The position numbers were made by a program, and so were the translations under genes. DNA of 64,000 nucleotides from Sepioteuthis lessoniana (Eukaryota; Mollusca; Cephalopoda; Myopsida; Loliginidae), in the NCBI GenBank assembly GCA_963585895.1, contig OY757947.1, positions 36,336,883-36,400,882 of the forward strand, read 5' to 3'. How positions within the stretch are numbered: position 1 is the stretch's first letter; every line of letters starts with the position of its first letter. Of this stretch, positions 60,810 to 64,000 are shown in pieces. Under the pieces are notes generated by a model. The model ran no database searches. It was not told where the DNA came from and worked only from the letters and a program-made list of their open reading frames with translations.

Positions 60810-62797
60810 TGGCAATAGATGGACATTTGTTTATGAATCTGCTGGGAAAAACTCTTTGTCTTTGTGTGCTAATTAGTTAAGAGCATCGAGAAAATATAGA
60901 CGAGAATTACAGTAGCTACGTTTAACGGCAACCCCAGCGAAACAATCATTTCAATCTGTAGTCCTGCTAATTCTCCTGATAAAACGGTAAGTATTATTTT
61001 CTCCTGTGCGTTAGGGCTGTATCTTCTTCATTGATGAAACGGACCTCATCCTCTGCTATAACGAGCTATCCTCCTTTGTTCGTAGTATCTCCAAGCACAA
61101 CATTCTAATCATCGGTGGAGACAGGAATGCTCAAATAGGTAAAAATGAAAATAACTAATTTTGCTTGCATAGCTCGTCAAAGAGAAATGGGAAACATCTA
61201 AGAGATTTCCCACTTAGAAATGGAATAACATGACTTAATATTAAATTCCAGAAAAGGAAGCGAAAATGATGAACCTATGCTTACACAAATAATGCTAAAG
61301 CACAGATGAATTACATCCTCATAAGAAATGGATTAATAGCACTTTGAATTGTGTGGCATTCTCCTCTTTTGAAAATGTGTCTTCCGATTACAGAATTGTC
61401 TCAGCAAAGATTAGTCTGAACCCACGCAACAATAAAACGCAAACAACAAAAACCACATACTATGACTGGTTCTTGCTTAACAATAGAGATATTAGAGATA
61501 AATATACGATAACTCCAAGAAATATTTTCGATGCTCTTCAGGAGATATTCTAAACACTTACTCCGAATGACGAAATTGAGAACTTGGTCCATACCCAAAT
61601 GAAAGCAGTAGCAGAATGCATACCAAACTAAGAGCCAAAAATAGAGTTCCGTTGGTAACATTAGCAGTTAAGAAAAACCAGACAGCGTGAAAACAGCATC
61701 CCAATATAATAGAAGGAACACAATCAATGTCAACGCTCAGAAACTCAAGAAGTCACAAATCAAACTAATTAACGCATACCAAAAAGAACAAATAGAATAC
61801 ATTTAACAGATCAATCAAATTAGAAAATCAGAAGAAGTTAGACAATCACGATTAGCGTGGAAAACAGTAAAGAAAAGAATACTACCAGAGCTAAACTAAA
61901 AGCTGCCAGCAATAAGAACGAATGCACAAGTCGATAGCACATTTCAAGAATCTGCGGGGAAAAATCTCCGAAAATTACAAATAAACCGATCACGAAAATT
62001 GTTTATAATCAACTAGACATCCAACTAGGACTGTTTCCCCAAGAACTTGACGTCGTAGGAACATAAATTCAAAATAGGAAAACTGCCTGTCTTGATGAAA
62101 TACCACCAAAAGTATGGAAGACAAAGAAATTTGAAAACGTACAGCTCCAATACAGCAACGCCGTATAAAACTAGAACACAATAGATCGATAGACAAAAGG
62201 TTGCATCTTCCCTTTCTCCACGAAAGGTGACCTCGGGATTGCCTAGAACTACCAAGGCATAAACCCTTATTTCCATTGCGGCTAATATTTAAAATGCTCT
62301 ATTAATCAACCGCATCGTACCAGAAATTAAGAAAATTCATTGGAAGAATCAAAATGATTTTCTGAGAAACCTATCCACATCACAGATTTTGACAATGCGT
62401 CAAATTTTAAGAGTTCGTGTAAAAAATGTCGAGGGGACACCCTAATTTGTAGATTTTCCCAACGCATTTAATTCCATATACACTGAGAAAACATTTAGCA
62501 AATGGTCTCGCTAAAGAAACTGTCAGAGCCATAATGATGCTCTCGAAAAACACGAAAGTAAAAGTTAGCTCAACAGATGGAGACACAGACTTTTTTGACA
62601 TTGCTGCTGATGTTCTACATGGGGATACATTAGCCTCATATCTCTCCCTAATCAGCCAAAATTACGTACTTCGTGCATCGATAGATGTAATGAAAGAAAA
62701 TGGCTTTATACTAAGAAGGGGAAGACGCAGGCGTTACTCCGCACAGTATATCAGAGACGCAGACCACGCAGATGACATAACGCTTCAGGCAAATACA
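60810..62797 (+). mobile_element. LINE subfamily II pseudogene, longest copy
   Basis: Endonuclease motif IIGGDRNAQIGKN lies near 61110, followed by the SDYRIVSAKI-like endonuclease end near 61385. RT pieces run from about 62080 to 62797. The stretch 62534-62797 is open and reads SKNTKVKVSSTDGDTDFFD, then a catalytic box HADD at 62765-62776 where YADD is usual. Many stops occur upstream. A 55 bp extra piece (60978-61032) is absent in the other two copies. The LINE breaks off at about 62797 against a finger remnant. Confidence 0.8.
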
Positions 62798-62960
62798 CCT
62801 ACACTTCTCTCCAGTGTGTGTTCGCTTGTGACGATTCAAAGTTGTTTTTTGCAAAACTAATATAAGATACACATGTTCTGAAGAATTTAATTTTAAAACT
62901 TGACACATGTAACCGGCATTTCTTTTATGCTTAACTGAAGAATATACAAAAAAGTTTTTT
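62797..62960 (-). pseudogene. Half zinc finger joined to a ZNF leader relic
   Basis: Minus strand: KTTLNRHKRTHTGEK, the second half of a finger and a linker (62800-62845). Upstream of it (62850-62960) lies sequence related to the ZNF leader near 20590-20690. The rest of the array is missing. The left end abuts the LINE inside its ...ANTPT codons. Confidence 0.65.
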
Positions 62961-62998
62961 GAGTTGACCTTGCAACCATTTAAAAAAATCCGAGTGGA

Positions 62999-63499
62999 TC
63001 AACGTTGCAGTACACCCAGTATCGACGAGGCCTCTTGCTTCCTAGCCTTCCACTTGTACTTTTTTGTTGGCAGCGATCCTTCATGCCCCATCACTCCCAA
63101 AGTGTCTCGGGTCGCTACACTTATATCACCTCGTTCTGATTGGCTCTTTATAGTCTCGAAGCAAGTGTGAACCCCTACAAGGGAAACACTTGCAGCCAAA
63201 CCATTTTTCCGTCTAAGGTTTCCCATCAACCTTTCTTGGTTCGTTACTGATTCCTGGCTTTTCATAAACGATGTTTTCAAATTTGCCTCTGCCTTAACTG
63301 CATCCAATTGATCTTCTACAATTAATTGGAGGTATAAAGCCAAAGCGTCTCCTTCTAAGAACAGGGGTATTACATTTGCAAGGTCAGGGATCTTTTGCAG
63401 CCCTGCGACCAGTTTTAATTTCGCCAACCAGGCCATCAAATCACCTTCACTATCAAATGATTTTACCATATCGCTGCACAAGCGCACCTTCCCTTTCAT
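62999..63499 (-). pseudogene. Retrotransposon gag-like fragment
   Basis: Open for 166 codons. Residues 1-75 (KSFDSEGDLMAWLAKLKLV..., ...PLFLEGDALALYLQ) resemble the N-terminal part of gag-like proteins of LTR retrotransposons. The remainder does not read as a known gag continuation and may be shifted or unrelated. No protease, RT or LTR is visible beside it. Function is unlikely. Confidence 0.55.
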
Positions 63500-64000
63500 T
63501 CTTTAAGGGTTGTAAAATGCTGAAAGAGTTTGTACTTGAACTAGTTGGAAATTGATTGCAAACAATCGGTCACCGTCTTTCGTGTCTACCGTCCAGACAA
63601 ACAAAAGCACCTTCGTCTCTGACGAACAAAAGCACCGTCGTCACTGAAATGTCTTTATCATTTTCCTCCCATGAATGGCAGCTTTAAAAAAATGTACATA
63701 AATCACTTATACAAATTTTTGTCACTCGTGACCATGCAACATTAAAGTGAAATGTCAGAGTGGTCATATTTTGCTCTCCTCATTCTGCATGTTCATTTTG
63801 CCATACGGAGTAAACTGTCTTCTCTTTTTCATTACACAGTACACTGTATAGAACTGAAGAAAGTTGTGAAAATTTGTTTACATGTAAAGAGATATTGGAA
63901 ACTCTTTTCTGTCTCACAAATTCAAATGACAAGCAAGCTGTGTATTGGATAAAAAAATTATTTACCAACACTTGATTGAAGTGAAGAAATTTTTAAAAGT
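63500..64000. other. Right end of window, no gene seen
   Basis: Contains two imperfect copies of a GACGAACAAAAGCACC-type motif at about 63595-63645. Short frames only. Confidence 0.5.

Noticed and set aside
60982..61032. Short intron in the LINE of unit D
   Set aside because: GTAAGT is present, but there is no branch point, pyrimidine run or AG at the right end.

Overview
This window looks like a gene-poor, AT-rich animal nuclear locus, most likely from a coleoid cephalopod such as an octopus. The evidence is a local cluster of single-exon C2H2 zinc-finger (ZNF) arrays, RTE-like LINEs, tRNA-headed SINEs, many (AT)n/(CA)n tracts and no bacterial features. The species call is an inference. All homology statements below come from reading the sequence by eye; no identities were computed.

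Layout. Seven ZNF arrays are visible. Two are open from a shared conserved start: Z1 (455-1060, +) and Z7 (57280-58137, +). Five are broken. Z2 (about 7280-8814, -) has frameshifts and a duplicated stop. Z3 (19322-20095, -) has one nonsense codon. Z4 (32858-33715, +) has a stop at codon 17. Z5 (about 37060-38276, +) has a frameshifted 5' half and an intact 3' array. Z6 (42066-42671, -) has a stop directly after the ancestral ATG. An eighth half-finger relic lies at 62797-62960. The arrays encode little besides fingers; no KRAB, BTB, SCAN or ZAD partner domain is visible.

The ZNFs sit in nested duplications. Block I (1-15407) corresponds to block II (28471-52127). Each holds a + strand ZNF (Z1 or Z4) followed by a - strand ZNF (Z2 or Z6) with an RTE-like LINE upstream of it. 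A 6.3 kb part of block II recurs at 52870-59109 (unit D, with Z7). An inverted copy (unit B, with Z3) occupies 16100-23256. Each ZNF carries the same kind of 5' non-coding module, containing a conserved splice-acceptor-like site; four copies also keep an 8-codon upstream ORF. Relics of this module without a ZNF occur at 4870-5300, 15420-16090, 24880-26620 and 35036-36060.

Mobile DNA. There are two long degraded RTE-like LINEs (9905-12930 and 46440-49665) and a second LINE subfamily in three copies (2930-4560, 16100-17460, 60810-62797). Many short LINE 3' tails end in (GAT)n. A fragment of a restriction-like-endonuclease LINE (44115-46182) has an empty site in the sister block. Several tRNA-derived SINEs are present, one (6031-6291) with a 12 bp target duplication and an empty site in the sister block. 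A gag-like fragment lies at 62999-63499.

Working together. The picture is a birth-and-death ZNF cluster: whole genes plus 5' modules duplicate, finger arrays expand and contract in 84 bp steps, and most copies decay. Whether Z1 and Z7 restrain the LINEs around them, as vertebrate KRAB-ZNFs do, is only a hypothesis.
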